A stretch of DNA of 60,000 bases from Diphasiastrum complanatum. Taxonomy: Eukaryota > Streptophyta > Lycopodiopsida > Lycopodiales > Lycopodiaceae. Position 1 is the stretch's first letter, and every line of letters begins with the position of its first letter. The stretch is taken from assembly GCA_029204225.1 (NCBI GenBank), contig CM055112.1, positions 23,194,578-23,254,577 on the forward strand, given 5' to 3'. This document shows, piece by piece, positions 1-11,947 of the stretch. The position numbers were made by a program, and so were the translations under genes. Below the pieces are notes generated by a model. That model did not search any database. It was not told the DNA's origin and worked only from the letters and a program-made list of their open reading frames with translations.

Positions 1-2
1 GG

Positions 3-1512
3 TTTCTAAAAATAACAGTCGAGGAGCTTCAAAGAGCGACCAACAACTTCAGTGTAAGCAATAAGTTGGGAGAGGGTGGGTTCAGTATTGTCTACAGGGC
101 CATTCTTGATGATGGTACAATAGTTGCCGCAAAACTGTTTAAGTCCAAGAGTTGTGTTGTGCAAGAAAGCTTTTTCAAAGAGTGCCAAATCCTTAGTAAA
201 GTACGACACAAAAATATTGTCAAAGTAGTGAGTGCAGTTTCCAACTTGGATACAAAAGCCCTCATCCTTCAATTCATCTCCAACGGAAATTTAAAAGAGC
301 ACTTGTATAAAATCAACAATCCAACAAATCGGCTCACTTGGGAAACACGATTGGCAATTGCAATTAATGTGGCAGAAGCCATATGCTACTTACATTATGG
401 ATGTCATGAACCCATCTTACATTTGGATCTCAAGCCTTCCAACATTCTCCTGGATGAAAACAAGGAGGCATATGTTACTGACTTTGGGATAGCCAAATTG
501 ATGAACACTTCTGCTAGTGGAGCTGAGATTACAGCAACTATAAGAGGATCTTGGGGCTACATCGCACGAGGTAAATACCATTTTCCATTTCTCATTGTTC
601 CAACTTCAACGACAATCTTCTTTAGCATCTTTCATACATTTGAGTTCCATTCATGTGTTGTTTTATGCACAAAACTTGATCATCAAAACTTTTCTTAAAA
701 GGCCTAAAAATAAAGTGAGCTCATAGTTTATCATTAAGGCCTCACAAAGTACACTAGGTAAATTCCATGGGAGGGACTTTACGTGGTTGAGAAGAACCTT
801 CCTCGAGTGCAAAATCCCGAGGGAAGGGGTGCAAGGGCCATGCAAAGTCCTCGCATGGACTTTATCCCATGTAAAAATCTAAGGCATTGTACTTTTATTG
901 TATTTATTTTGTTACTTGTTTCTCATTAATGTGATAATAATGAGAAGGCCATTATGGCCCTTATGGGATGTACGAGATGTAATGTCCCAATTGATAAACA
1001 ATGATTTTTGCACTGCATAAGAATTTTTCTAAGGAAAAGCATTTAGTTTTGTTTAATACAATGCAAATCCACAAATTCTCTACGCATTTTACTAGGATGT
1101 TTAATTATATTATTGATAAACAATTTTGTTATGAGCAGAGTTTGCAGTTTTGGGACAGATTTCAGTCAAAGCAGATGTTTATAGTTATGGCATTGTACTT
1201 CTAGAATTGTTGACAAGAAGGCGACCCACTGACTCAGCCTTTGAAGATGGCATGAACGTTAGAATCTGGGTCCAACAAGCACTTTCTCGCAAGCATGATA
1301 TATTGAAAGTGGTTGATGATGCTCTTCTAAATGATAGAGGAGATTTGGTTTCTCAGGACATTTGCGAGGCACTAAAAACAGGCATCATTTGTAGTAGGAT
1401 TTCAATGGAGGATCGACCAAGCATGAGAGATGTGGTTAATTTACTACTACAAGTCAAAGACAAACATATGATACATGAATCACATATGCTACCAAATGCA
1501 AATAATGAATGA
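3..1512 (+). CDS. LRR receptor-like kinase, C-terminal kinase domain (5' end outside window)
   Basis: Serine/threonine kinase domain of a plant receptor-like kinase, normally a plasma-membrane receptor for peptides or microbial patterns. Exon 1 is 3-570 and exon 2 is 1148-1512, joined by a 577-nt phase-1 GT-AG intron (571-1147). Visible parts: juxtamembrane ELQRATNNFS, glycine loop GEGGFSIVYRA, the subdomain II lysine (VAAKLF), HLDLKPSNILLDE, DFGIAKL, SYGIVLLELLTRRRPTD, and RPSMRDVV near the end. HLD in place of HRD marks the non-RD class, and the style (VSNLDTKALILQF, DLKPSNILLD) is that of LRR subfamily XII (FLS2/EFR/Xa21-like). Oddity: across the splice junction the APE motif reads ARV, so the activation-segment anchor is altered. 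Otherwise both exons are open. The extracellular LRRs would lie upstream of the window. It could be a recent pseudogene or a kinase with weakened activity. Confidence 0.85.
571..1147 (+). other. intron of the receptor kinase gene
   Basis: It starts GTAAAT after a codon-splitting G and ends in TTTGCAG. Splicing restores one frame from kinase subdomain VIII into GQISVKADVYSYG. No mobile element is recognised inside. Confidence 0.75.
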
Positions 1513-1721
1513 CTTTGACATTGGAAAATAAAGAGTGAGACAATAACGACTAATAAATTATAGAATCCTTCCACCAAAGGATTAGCATATGCATGGTTTA
1601 ATGTCATAGCATATTTGGATTGGAAAAAAATGATGTACAAAAGAGATAAAGAGTCTTTATTGGATTCTAAATGGGTGACAAAATGGAAGGAGGACCATGG
1701 ACTGTTTCATTTCTCATATTC

Positions 1722-1727
1722 AATAAA
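1722..1727 (+). promoter_or_regulatory. possible polyadenylation signal of the kinase gene
   Basis: AATAAA lies about 210 nt after the kinase stop codon, in AT-rich DNA, at a plausible distance for a plant 3' UTR. Single hexamers are common by chance. Confidence 0.35.
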
Positions 1728-2043
1728 ACTATATACACATATATACAATTGTTAGGTTGATTTATCTCATGTTTTATCATGTTATGTACATATAGGTGCA
1801 CAAATTATGTTGTATTTTATTGGTTTAAGGTTTATGAAAAAACTAATCACAAAATTTTTAAAACTTGTGATAGCTATCTATGCCACATCCCGATAATCAT
1901 AAACCTTTATGGACTAGTGATGCCTATTTATGCCTTAGTCAAAAAATTAACCTAAAGTGACAACCTTGATTCCTCTTAGTATGCCTATTAAAAATCAGTA
2001 GTGTAGCCCACAAAGTGTCATAATGAAGAGTAATTTGAGTTGG
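1728..2043. other. AT-rich intergenic stretch, nothing recognised
   Basis: No coding frame, RNA gene or clear repeat is visible between the kinase 3' region and the gypsy remnant. Confidence 0.4.
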
Positions 2044-2590
2044 TTAGAACTTAGTTGGTGATGATGGGATTATAACTAATGGTAGTTTATGAATTTTTCT
2101 GAGTATATAGCTAAAAGAAAACTGACTAATGAACTTTGGATCATGATTACTTACTATGTCTCTAGGCAATCCACAAAGTCTAACAAGATGTTCTACAAAT
2201 AATTGAGCAAAGTCAAAGTCCCTAGCTATAAATTTCATAGACACAAGGGAGGTAACTTGGTAATGTGACCAACTATCACCCAAATAGACTCCATGACCTG
2301 TTTTGTTCTTGGGAACACCTACTACAAAATCTATAAAGACAGTAGTATCCTATCTCTAATAGATGTAACAAACCTCCAACTCTCGTCTAAACCCCATTAG
2401 GGCCATGACAGTCGGCCACTCAACTATTGTCTTGATCTGGTCATAATCTATTTTAAAACTTGTTAAAAGGACTCTGTGACCTAGTTCAATCTTCAAGAAT
2501 TCACATTTGATTTGTTTAGCATACAATTTTTCTTGCCTAAAAACACAATCATGCTTATAATTCATTTGAAGTATCTAGGAGAACCATGGA
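2044..2590 (-). pseudogene. Ty3/gypsy pol remnant (RT end and integrase core)
   Basis: Two minus-strand blocks of a gypsy polyprotein. Block 2356-2590 resembles the end of RT (FRQEKLYAKQIKCEF, then KIDYDQIKTIVEWPT). Block 2044-2300 resembles the integrase core around the second catalytic Asp (HLVRLCGLPRDIVSNHDPKF, where SDRDPKF is usual). RNase H and the integrase zinc finger that should separate them are missing, so this is an internally deleted and frameshifted copy. The Asn before the Asp-like position and the stops indicate an inactive relic. No LTRs can be assigned. Confidence 0.65.
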
Positions 2591-2705
2591 ATTGTAGCTA
2601 ATGATTTGTAGTGCAGTTTAAAAGAAGTAGCAGAAGCAGAACTGAGGCTCAAGCATTTAAAGGATATAACACATCATACTCATCAACAACATTCATAACA
2701 TTTGG

Positions 2706-3469
2706 ATGTGCAAGGATTATACTAAAAAACATGGATCAAAACTAGTTAGTAACTTTGATGATAGAAGACGATTTGCACGATAACAATATGCCAGAATTAC
2801 GATACGAGTGTGCTTAGAAGGGCATCTCTCTTCCATTCTTGCTATTGCTCTATCTCTCACTATTACTATTATAAAATACTCTTTTAAGAGTTTTTAAAAT
2901 ACATATACATTGATTCTACATTCATACTTTTGACCTATTGTTCTCATCTATTTTTATACTAATCAGATGATGGATTATGCATACTGACAATTTTACCTAA
3001 TTTGCAATTAAGTGTTGATCAACATCTTAATCTATTGCGAATGACAAAAGTCACCATAACCACAATTTGAAGTTGTTGAAGCGTGGTCATTAAACTTGAA
3101 TAATATTTTGTAAGTTAACTCAAAAAAGTGTTGAGTTGAGTTAAAGGTTAACTCAAATGTGGTTCTACTCTAGTCAACTTGGTTCACGTCGAAGGCTTGG
3201 TTTGAGTTAAAAGTGGACATAAATGATTGTTGAGTCGAAGGTAACCTCAATTTGAGTTGAATGTCGACTCGAATATGTGTCAGTACTTGAATATCTCTCA
3301 TATCAAATTCGAGTGTCATGACTCTATTTTGGTTCCTAGTTTGAAACTACAAGTTTGATAGTGTATTTTTGCATACTACAAGCTTTTAACTATCTTTCAC
3401 AGACCGATTAGAGGTCGAATAAGAGACACTTTGAATATCAGTTTGATGGAGTGATATTAAAAACCAACA
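2706..3469 (-). mobile_element. LTR of a minus-strand copia element (3' LTR)
   Basis: Read on the minus strand, the LTR begins TGTTGG at 3469, directly after a polypurine tract. A TATA-like AGTATAAAAATAG lies near 2950. The far edge is set only approximately, at a CTTGCACA near 2706. The body carries many GAGTTAA/AACTCAA/GAGTCGA words (3110-3290), giving local inverted-repeat character. No 5' partner LTR is seen in the window. Confidence 0.5.
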
Positions 3470-3480
3470 CTCCCCCTTAA
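3470..3480 (-). other. polypurine tract of the copia element
   Basis: TTAAGGGGGAG on the minus strand immediately precedes the TGTTGG LTR start; this is the plus-strand priming site for reverse transcription. Confidence 0.65.
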
Positions 3481-3860
3481 GCTCACTTCAGAGATATGAT
3501 AAGATTCTACATATTCAATAGTTGAACATGTTGAGTCTTGCTTAAAGCCTTAGTGAAAATGTTAGCAACACTACCCAAGAAATTTTGGATTGAAGCTGTT
3601 TTTGCTACATGCTATCTGTAAAACTATTTGAGCACCAAAGTTGTCACCTCGAAGACTCTCTTCGAAGCCTAGTAAGGTTACAAAGCGAGTCTGAAGCACC
3701 TTCGAGTGTGCAAATGTCTATGCTACGTGTAGATCTCTTATGACCTAAGAAAGAAACTCGATCCTATCAGTTGTAAAAATATCTTTATCGGATATTCTAC
3801 TTCACACAAAACTTACAGAATCTACAAAGTAGATTCAAGATGAATCTCTATCAGTCGATA
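3481..3860 (-). pseudogene. copia RNase H C-terminal remnant
   Basis: Minus-strand peptide VANIFTKALSKTQHVQLLNM matches the conserved C-terminal end of copia RNase H (VADIFTKAL...), followed by a stop and the polypurine tract, as expected at a copia 3' end. Further in, IACSKNSFNPKF resembles the preceding segment but is out of frame and shortened. The rest of pol is absent. Confidence 0.6.
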
Positions 3861-6800
3861 TGTAGTCTTCTTGGAAGACAAATTCTATGATTTTAAGCAA
3901 TAGCAGCCAATGCAGAAGTTTGTGCCAACAACTCCACTCACTATCCAGATATTTTATTAATCAAAAGGACTGATCTAAGTAATTGTCTGACTTTTAGTAG
4001 TTCGATTCAATCCCTTTGATTGGGGAGACAAGTTCGGGCTCACTTCCACTGCATAGTAGGGTTGCATTTGTTCTTTTGGTGATTTTAGAGTTAGATTTTG
4101 ATGATTTGAGTGATCTTGATTGGAATTCTTAACTGAACTACCCGTTCTGATATTGTAAAAACCACTATATGTGGGAAATATCTGAAGTGAATGATTCCAC
4201 ATCACAAGTTTTCCAACCATCATACTTTTCTCCACAAAATTTCTTCAACCTATCAACCTACTTCATATCTTAGTGCACCAACTAAGATTAGGCTGACTTA
4301 TACAGACATCTTTAGACAAACGGTTCAGATTAAAGCTTTATTCCACTGATCCAATCCATAACTAAATGGTACTAGGTAGCCAATCAGTGAACCTAATTTA
4401 ATCTTTACCATTACTTTCCATATTCATGAATATCTCACAACTCATAAACCCCCAAAATTACTCTAGTTCCAGATTATTCAAGACAATCACTAGAGATTTC
4501 CTCTATTCCTCTGGATAGTTCCACCATTGCACACAAACTGGATTCCACAAAAGAAATCTATGCAACTGGTTGATCCCCTGAAAGTCTTATTCCTATCATT
4601 TTCTTCTCCCCCTTTTAAAAGAAATTTCATAATTTCATTTAAAAATTTCCCAGGATACAACATATTAGATATCAAAGATTAAAAAAAGTCAGTAATGAGT
4701 ATTCAATACTATTACAAACCGGACTTTTTTCTTAAAATCATAAAATATCTTATCCCGAGTGATAGAAACATTACTCTCAATAATCAACTATCAAATAGAG
4801 ATAATAATTTGGGCTCAAGAAGTCTAAATTCCACTTAATCAATTGAAACATTAATTGATTCTGAGCTATATTCACAAACTTGAAATGGAAGCATGAATTC
4901 ATATAACTTAAACAGTCCTTCAGAACCTAGTTCTACATTGGAAGAAATTATATGAATGTCAATCCAATTGTCTCGTATATAAGAAATTTCTAAAAAGTAG
5001 AGGTTTAAAATTAAAAGAGAAATAACTTTTAAGGGTTTCCAATTTGGAATTTATGAGATACCATTGAGGGATCCAGATCTATATCTCATAACCTCTCCAA
5101 ATACCCTAAATAGGCTTTAATCAATTATTTCAACTGTTAGCATTACCAACAAAATAAATACTAACCACTGGCCTACAGATCATTCTCGCACAAGAATTTT
5201 CTCTTTGAAATCATTGATGTCCCATACCATCAGTTTTTTCTCCAAGAAAGTCCTTTGCTTTTAGATTCAATTATCAGAAAATCAAAAAGACCATCTGACC
5301 ATCCTATAACCAATATAGGGTCCGATCTTCAACCATTTCCAGAAAAATACCTCCTACTATTGAATTCTCCATTTTCTTAAGTTTTCACAATAGATGACAA
5401 TTCATCTAAGAATACCTCTAGGCATTGACCCCAGTATGGGTGAGAAACCTCACTCATATACAGTCGAAATGACCTAAGTTTATTCTTCAAAACCAAAAGG
5501 AAAAAATTCAATATAGTTGAAGTATACCGATAGATATCCAATATCTAAATCCGAAATGGTACAAGGAATTCTATTCCTTCAAGAAGATCACTAAATTGCA
5601 TTATCCGATAATCCAGAGATCTCAAACCTCCATCTAGATTTTCAATACCAGATAAGCATATATCTATTCCACCAAATACTGGAGTACCCCCATATTTGTT
5701 CCCAATGGATCACAATAATCCATTTACAAAATTGTGATTTAACAAGAATCTGTACATGGTATTACCGTCACATAAAACAACCCCTATGGTTGGTACTATC
5801 ATCCCGAATTCCTAGCATCTGAGAGTTACAACCCTTAGGATTAAGGCTCATTATAGTACAAATGTGAACCAAGTGTCATTCTCATTCCATATCACAATTT
5901 CCAATAACAAATAGGGTCAACTCATGGTCCTATAGATATTCAAAATAAATTCAACTTAATGAATTCAAAAAACTGGTGTTATGCAATGTCCTTACAGGGA
6001 TTATTAACCAATCCAAATTACACAGCACTATCACATTTACCTACTCAGGTGTCTCATTTTCTTCCTCCCTTAGATATTTCGGTCACCCGAAAATTCTTTT
6101 AGCGAAGGTTCCCAAAAATTCCATTGACACAAGTAAATGCTAGGCTACTTCCTTTTTGACCACGCCGATTATTTTCATTACTTCGTTAAAGTCCTCTGAA
6201 TCAATGGAAAATCAATAAAATTTGGTCCCGAGTATTCTTTATGAATTCGATACACTATTTTTTAATCGAATATAGAACTACCTCCCAAAAATTACGACCT
6301 TATTCCATTTATTCACTTTAACAAGTGTCTGAAAAGCTTTAGTTTCCACAATCCTAAAGATCAAATTTTTTTTAGGAGAACCTATCTGCGTAGCACCGAA
6401 GTTGAAAAGGAAGAACCATAAAAATTACCGTTTAATTCAATTTTCTGGGAGTAATCCTACTCCAGAGTTAAATCGATAAAAAGCACAGTACCAGGAACCC
6501 GAAATTCCCACCAACTAGGTACTTGCCTGGAGAACTAACCCACTACCATTATTTTGTCAAGATCGGTTTAATAAAATTTTAACCGATTATTACCGCTTGA
6601 CACACATACAACAGTATTAAGTTCTCAAAAACTAGGCTTACAGGTAATTGTCAAGTTGATAAGGCCTCAAGCACGCATATTGCGCATGGAGAAGAAGAAG
6701 AAATTAATTCCTCCTTCCAAGACCGGGAAACAATATCCAAAATCCAAGGTTCTAGCATTGACAACTGAGCACCGAGAAACCGAAATTCCACTTACTGGGT

Positions 6801-8240
6801 GCTGGTAACTTAATTCACCGAGTCAATTTTGCAACCCATTTTGGAATCAGATTTCAAGTTACCAAACATCAAGCCCATAGAAAACCTCAATCAACCGGCA
6901 TGCAAAAGCATCGATACGGACGTTCATGCAATTCAACCAACTGCCGTCCTACCCCATGCAAGAAAATCAACTTTAACTTAAAAAACATGCACAAGGCAAA
7001 AGCCTAGACCCCCACAAGGCCTCACATGACCCAAAAGAATTAAAACCCTAATAGGTTTATGTAACAGAAAAGGGAAGCTAGCCCTTAGCTACAGACGCCG
7101 CCAGCATCGAGGGAAGGGAGGCTGCAAATGATAGAGGAAGAGATTCCTCATGCAGGTTAGATGGCCGGATCGTGGGGTTAGAGGATCTCGGATCATAGCT
7201 GCTCTCCTACGCCCACTCTCTGCACCCATTCTCAGCGCTTCTCAAGCACTTTCTAACTCGCAAGCACACCCTCACGTTCATCCATTAGCAGGAACGGAAT
7301 GGTTTCAGACCAGCACGAATGGAGGCGCAGCTATTCTGGATATCTTTGTATCCACGGCCCTGACAGATTCAACAGAAGGGCAGATACAAGAATCAACACA
7401 GATTCAATCGTGACAGACTTCCAGACATCCGAATAGCATTCCACTCGTTTTCCCTTGAATGAACCAGTCCGTGGAGGCGCATTCACCAGCACATCTCCAT
7501 CGCTATATCCGCAGACACATCTGCGAAAGCTATTGAAAGACCTTGCAAAGGAATGCAAGATTTTGGCAGGGAATAGGAGAAGACAGCCCATCAGAGTTTA
7601 TTAGCAAGGCTAGGCCAACAGTTTCCCTACCCAACTTATTCTTCCACAGAATTTACTTCAGCCAAGAACATTTCTAGTTATCAGCAAAGTTTCTCAGGTT
7701 CCTAAAACAATCTAAAGAACTGATTTGCAGGTTTACACTACTCAGAGGTAGCGAGGAGCATTCCGATAAAGGCTTCTTAGGGGTTCAATTGCATGCATCA
7801 CTATTCCAATCCTTATCTATTTTTCTAGGGAATAGGCAACTTGCCTTTTCCATTCTATGTTTTTTCAGATTGCAGGAACACAAGAGGATTAATCTTTCAA
7901 ATCCTTCACATGCAATCATTTAAAACAACAGTTAGTTTATTCAATCAGGATAAATTGATTCTTCATCAATCTATCAATAAACATTCTGCTACAAATCTGA
8001 TTCCAATCTACCCAAAACATTATGGATACATGCAAATTGCTCAGCCCATAAAAAACAGATTTAGACGAAAAGTGGATCTACTCATGCAGATCAATCTGCA
8101 TCAAATGGAAATTTTTTCAAGGCTTCAGAAAGAATGAATTCCACACTAATCCACAGCATCTCAATAAAATCAAACAAGGAGAAGATCACTCTACCACCAA
8201 GTTTGAAAATATGTACAATATTAGGTGAACTGCCATAAAG
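3861..8240. other. AT-rich stretch without recognised genes
   Basis: No convincing coding frame. Short open frames near 3975-4235 (minus), 7150-7413 (plus) and 7841-8137 (plus) show no recognisable motif. Two partly similar segments, near 6490-6560 and 6770-6835, share a CCGAAATTCC core followed by an ACTxGGT-like stretch, so this may be an old duplicated element or LTR. A telo-box-like AAAACCCTAATAGG is at about 7043. Confidence 0.35.
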
Positions 8241-8256
8241 ACTTCTGACAGTTTAT

Positions 8257-8595
8257 TTGGATCGATTTTTCCCTGGTGGAAAAGAGTTGATGACGAATTC
8301 GGATAAGTCGACGAAGTCAGACATGTCAATGAATTCGGTTGATGGAGTTAGTGTTGAGATGGCGATGTCAAGTACGTCGATGTCGAGCAAGTCAATACTT
8401 AAACATATGAACATATGTATATACATGAGAAGTCGATGACTTCGATGTCGGATAAGTCGATGTTGTATATATATCAGATGAGTTTATACAGGAGGAAGTC
8501 GAAGTTGATGAAGTTGTACTTTCGGACACTTCAATTACTTTGAAGTCGATGAAGTCGACTTCGGTTAAATTCTTCAAGATGCTCATTACTCAATG
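8257..8595. repeat. degenerate GTCGATGAA minisatellite
   Basis: Words such as AAGTCGATG, GTCGACGAAG, AAGTCGATGAAGTCGAC and ACTTCGATGTCGG recur at short, irregular intervals, in both orientations near the right end. The array ends against the truncated LTR at about 8600. Confidence 0.6.
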
Positions 8596-8599
8596 GATC

Positions 8600-8896
8600 T
8601 GGTCCTGAGCATTGAAATCCAAAACCTAGCACACATCTCTTAGCTTGGAGATACATCCTGGCTACTGCATGTGCTCTCCATCCACCAACTCCCGAGTATT
8701 GAGTGAATGGCAAAAGGGAAGTCCCACCACTCTATAGGCATAGCATAGTGGGTCCCATCAAGCACGGTCCCACCGACAACACGTGACCACCTAGGATGGT
8801 GACACGTGGCACCAAAACATGCCGATAATGCCACATACCTACATCCTGCCCCTTGTGAGGCCGTCATTGAAAGGTGCACTGTTATGGTACATAACA
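8600..8896 (-). repeat. truncated 3' LTR of the chromovirus
   Basis: Aligns with about 12150-12416 of the 5' LTR. It starts TGTTATGTACC on the minus strand next to a CT-rich (plus strand) polypurine tract. Its 3' part is lost near 8600, where the GTCGATGAA minisatellite begins. Confidence 0.65.
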
Positions 8897-8921
8897 TTTC
8901 CTCCCCCATAGAAACTTTTTT

Positions 8922-9900
8922 CTATGGGAAAAAACTAGGGAATCTAAGTCCCAAATCGTCTTGCTTTTCCCAGGTGTCCTCGTCATATGACTTGCCTTTC
9001 CAGTGAATTAGATGGTTAGAAATCAAGCAATTTCTCAGTTGATGATGTTGGGTATCTATGATCCTAATTGGCTCATGGGCAGTCAAATCCTCCAATAACA
9101 CTAGATCATCGGCAGAAATTGGATTGTCCTTTCCAGCAAGTTGTTCCTTTAAATGACTAACGTGGAATTCAAGATGAACCTTAGTTCCGGAGGGAAGTTC
9201 TAGTCGATATGCGGTCCGACCAATCTTGTTATTGATCTTGAAAGGACCGATATATTGAGGAGATAGCTTGGGGCATTTCCACGTTCGAAGCGTCTTAGAG
9301 TATTTTGGGATTCTAAGATACACCCAATCACCGATCTCAAATTTTCGAGGAGAGCCAGCTGCAGCTTGCACCTTGAAACCTTTGAGTCCAATAGAGATAG
9401 GGGAACGAGGCTAAAAGTTGTACAAGAGCATGAAGGGACTAAATCCGGTGGCATAATGTTTCATACTATTGTATGCAAACTCAACCATTGGGAGGTACTT
9501 TTTCCAATCTGACTGTCATCTGGAAACATATGCACAAAGCATATCTTTCATCGACTGGTTGACACGTTCGGTTGCCCATAAGACTCTGGGTGATCCATAC
9601 ATGAAAAACTTAAAGTAGTTTCTAGTCATTCAAAGACTGCCTGCCAAAACTTGCCAGTGAACTTAGAATCACGATCATTAACAATATTGTTTGGAAAACT
9701 ATACAATCTGAACAACTTTTCATCGGAAGAGTTGTGCAAGCTCAGAAGCTTTGAAAATAGTTTTTGTTGGAACAAATTGTGCCATTTTGATAAGCTTGTC
9801 AACTATGGTCCCAGACCTACTACTCTCCACCCGCCTACATCCTACCCACATACTTGTGGTCATTTGGTACGGTTGCTAGCTATAGCTTATTCCCCAATTT
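8922..9900 (-). pseudogene. chromovirus integrase C-terminus and chromodomain
   Basis: The open 149-residue segment at 8922-9371 contains the integrase C-terminal module (GDWVYLRIPKYSKTLR, then the KLSPQYIGPFKI and YRLELP motifs) followed by a chromodomain (EPIRIIDTQHHQLRN, LIHWKGKSYDEDTWE) that would target insertion to methylated-histone chromatin. Upstream (higher coordinates) the integrase core continues in other frames: DKLIKMAQFVPTKT, then NDRDSKFTGKFWQAVFE with the second catalytic Asp. Frameshifts near 9412 and 9560 and a stop break the frame, so the gene is dead although the chromodomain is intact. Confidence 0.75.
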
Positions 9901-9959
9901 AATATTAATAAAATTATAAGTACAATTGTCGTCAAATAAAATACTCATAGGTTGGCTAC

Positions 9960-11165
9960 CTACAAGCCTATTCATACGAATGAGGTCGTGAGGTCCAAAA
10001 CCACGGTATCAAAACAACAATTTTTACAAACAGTTTCATCCTTAAAAGATACATCAATGCAAGAAATTGAAGAATTACCTGGTGCCTTGAAAGAGCTGCC
10101 ACCCTTCTTTTTTTCTTTGGGTAGTCCTTGGAGAAGTGCCCCTTCTCCATGTAGGAGAAACAAAACTCATCGCTCTTGGTCGAAGTTTGCTCTCTCCAAC
10201 CGAGGGCATTTTTTCTTCTTCTTAATGGGGAAGCTGTGTTGACAACTTTCTCTTTTCCCTTTTTGAAGGAAGGGCCAAAAGAGTGCTTGTCCTTGGATTC
10301 AGGCTTTTGGCTTTGTTGCTCTCTATGGGTTACTGCGTACGTATCATCAAAAATCCTGGCGAAGTGCACCACATCCTCAAGGGACTGTAGCTGGTTGTGA
10401 TGGGCCTCTAGTTGATACTCTTTGGAAAAAACCCAAATTAAAATGAAGCTTGAGCAAGACTTCGTCAATCCGGTTAACGAACCGTGCTGCCGCTTCTTGG
10501 AAGTCTTACAAGTACACATCCAAGGGCTTCGTCCCCATTTGCAAAGTTCAAAATCGATGATAGTATTCAAAATTGTCCAAGATTGGCATAAAGGTGGTCT
10601 TAAAAGCTGTCTAGAAATCTTCCTAGGTAGTCGGAATAGTGGCTCACTCTTTGAGATCCTGCCACCACGAATATGCTTTTCTGCATAACAACATGATGGT
10701 AGTGGCAATCCTAGAGCTGTTAGGCAGATCGTGCATTGAAAAGTGTGACGTACATCGATCTAGCCATGCTAAAACCACGTCCTAGTGTCTGTCCTTCTTC
10801 TCTCCAGTAAAACATTCTAGGGTAAACATCGGGTTTAGGAGTGCATGCCGAGATTGGGACATAGTCTTCATCTAGGCCTCTACACGTTCATGCTTAGACC
10901 ACATGTCGACAATCTGTTGGTGCAGTAGATTAATTGCACACACCATTTTCTCCATATCATCCACCCCTGGGCTTGGATCTTGGGTTCCCTCCATAGGAGA
11001 ATCCATGGAAAGATTGAGGAGTAGAAAAAAACTAGAGGAGAAATGAGGAGCAACGGTGTCAAAACCGTCAAAAACTAACAAGAGAAGCTCAAGAAACCAA
11101 GAAAATGAGGGAGCACTATCAAGAAACTTGGAAAAGTGGGGAAAGGAATGAGAACGTACACCCAT
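9960..11165 (-). pseudogene. chromovirus gag remnant with CCHC-like knuckle
   Basis: Capsid-like minus-strand coding DNA. The N-terminal part starts at 11165; the C-terminal part (9968-10708) reads EDVVHFARIFDDTYAV and a lysine-rich linker, then a decayed zinc knuckle (CFSYMEKGHFSKDYPKKK, with only one of the usual cysteines kept). The frame changes after the knuckle. This is nucleocapsid in the usual gypsy order, next to the primer site and 5' LTR. Protease, RT and RNase H should follow, but the sequence passes within about 70 nt to integrase. Confidence 0.65.
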
Positions 11166-11670
11166 TTATCCCCTTCTCCAACCTCCACCCCTCCTTCCAT
11201 GCAAAAAGGACAAGTGGGGTCCAATAAAGGCCCCATTTGTCCCTTCTAGATCTTTAGCTCCATGTGGGGGCGCAAAGGCCTGCCACATGGCTAACGAAAA
11301 TGTTATAAAATTAATTAAGGCTCTTTTTCCTCTTCTTGGCTCCTACGTACCTCCAGTTCCACTCCTAATCTTAGGAATTCTTTAAATCTTAACAGCTTTT
11401 GATGTTTAGAAAAGAATTTTCATTGATTAATTAAACTTGATCTTGAAAAGTTTACGTTGCAAGGGGGAGGGCCAGGGAGGCACACCTCCTCCCTCATTTC
11501 ATATTGTCAAATCAAGTGACCAACCTGAAAGGGAGGGGAGAGGTACTAGGTAAACTCCACCCCCCCTCCTCTTCCTCCAAACAAAGGTACGACAACTTGC
11601 GAGCCAACGACTGTCAGTCTATTCTTTTCTTTTTTTTGAGATTAAAAAAATAAAACAAAACAGATGTAAG

Positions 11671-11687
11671 AAGGGGGGGGGGGGGTG
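11671..11687. repeat. poly-G run
   Basis: AAGAA is followed by about 13 G in the chromovirus 5' leader. It is a simple tract with possible length uncertainty. Confidence 0.7.
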
Positions 11688-11934
11688 TTTAACAAACTTA
11701 CAAGATCATATATATTTTAAGTCTTAGATTCTTTTAAACTAAAAGCCTAAAAGAAACTACCAAAAAGGTTCCAAGGAAAAAACATCTATATGGTAAGAAG
11801 ACAAACTACCAACCTTTTCAAGAATAAACTTGAACAAAGGTTAAGGTAAGCAACTTAATAGTCACAACCCAAAAGCGATTTAAAAACTGCAAAAGCATAA
11901 AAGAAAACATGTGCACCTAAAAGGAAATCGGCTA

Positions 11935-11947
11935 CTCTGATACCAAA
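11935..11947 (-). other. primer-binding site of the chromovirus
   Basis: On the minus strand TGGTATCAGAGTAG follows the LTR end (GTAACA) by two bases, matching the 3' end of initiator methionine tRNA apart from the last positions. Confidence 0.65.

Noticed and set aside
7150-7591. Open frames of 86-87 codons on both strands
   Set aside because: Each overlaps the other and none has a motif; no splice partner found.
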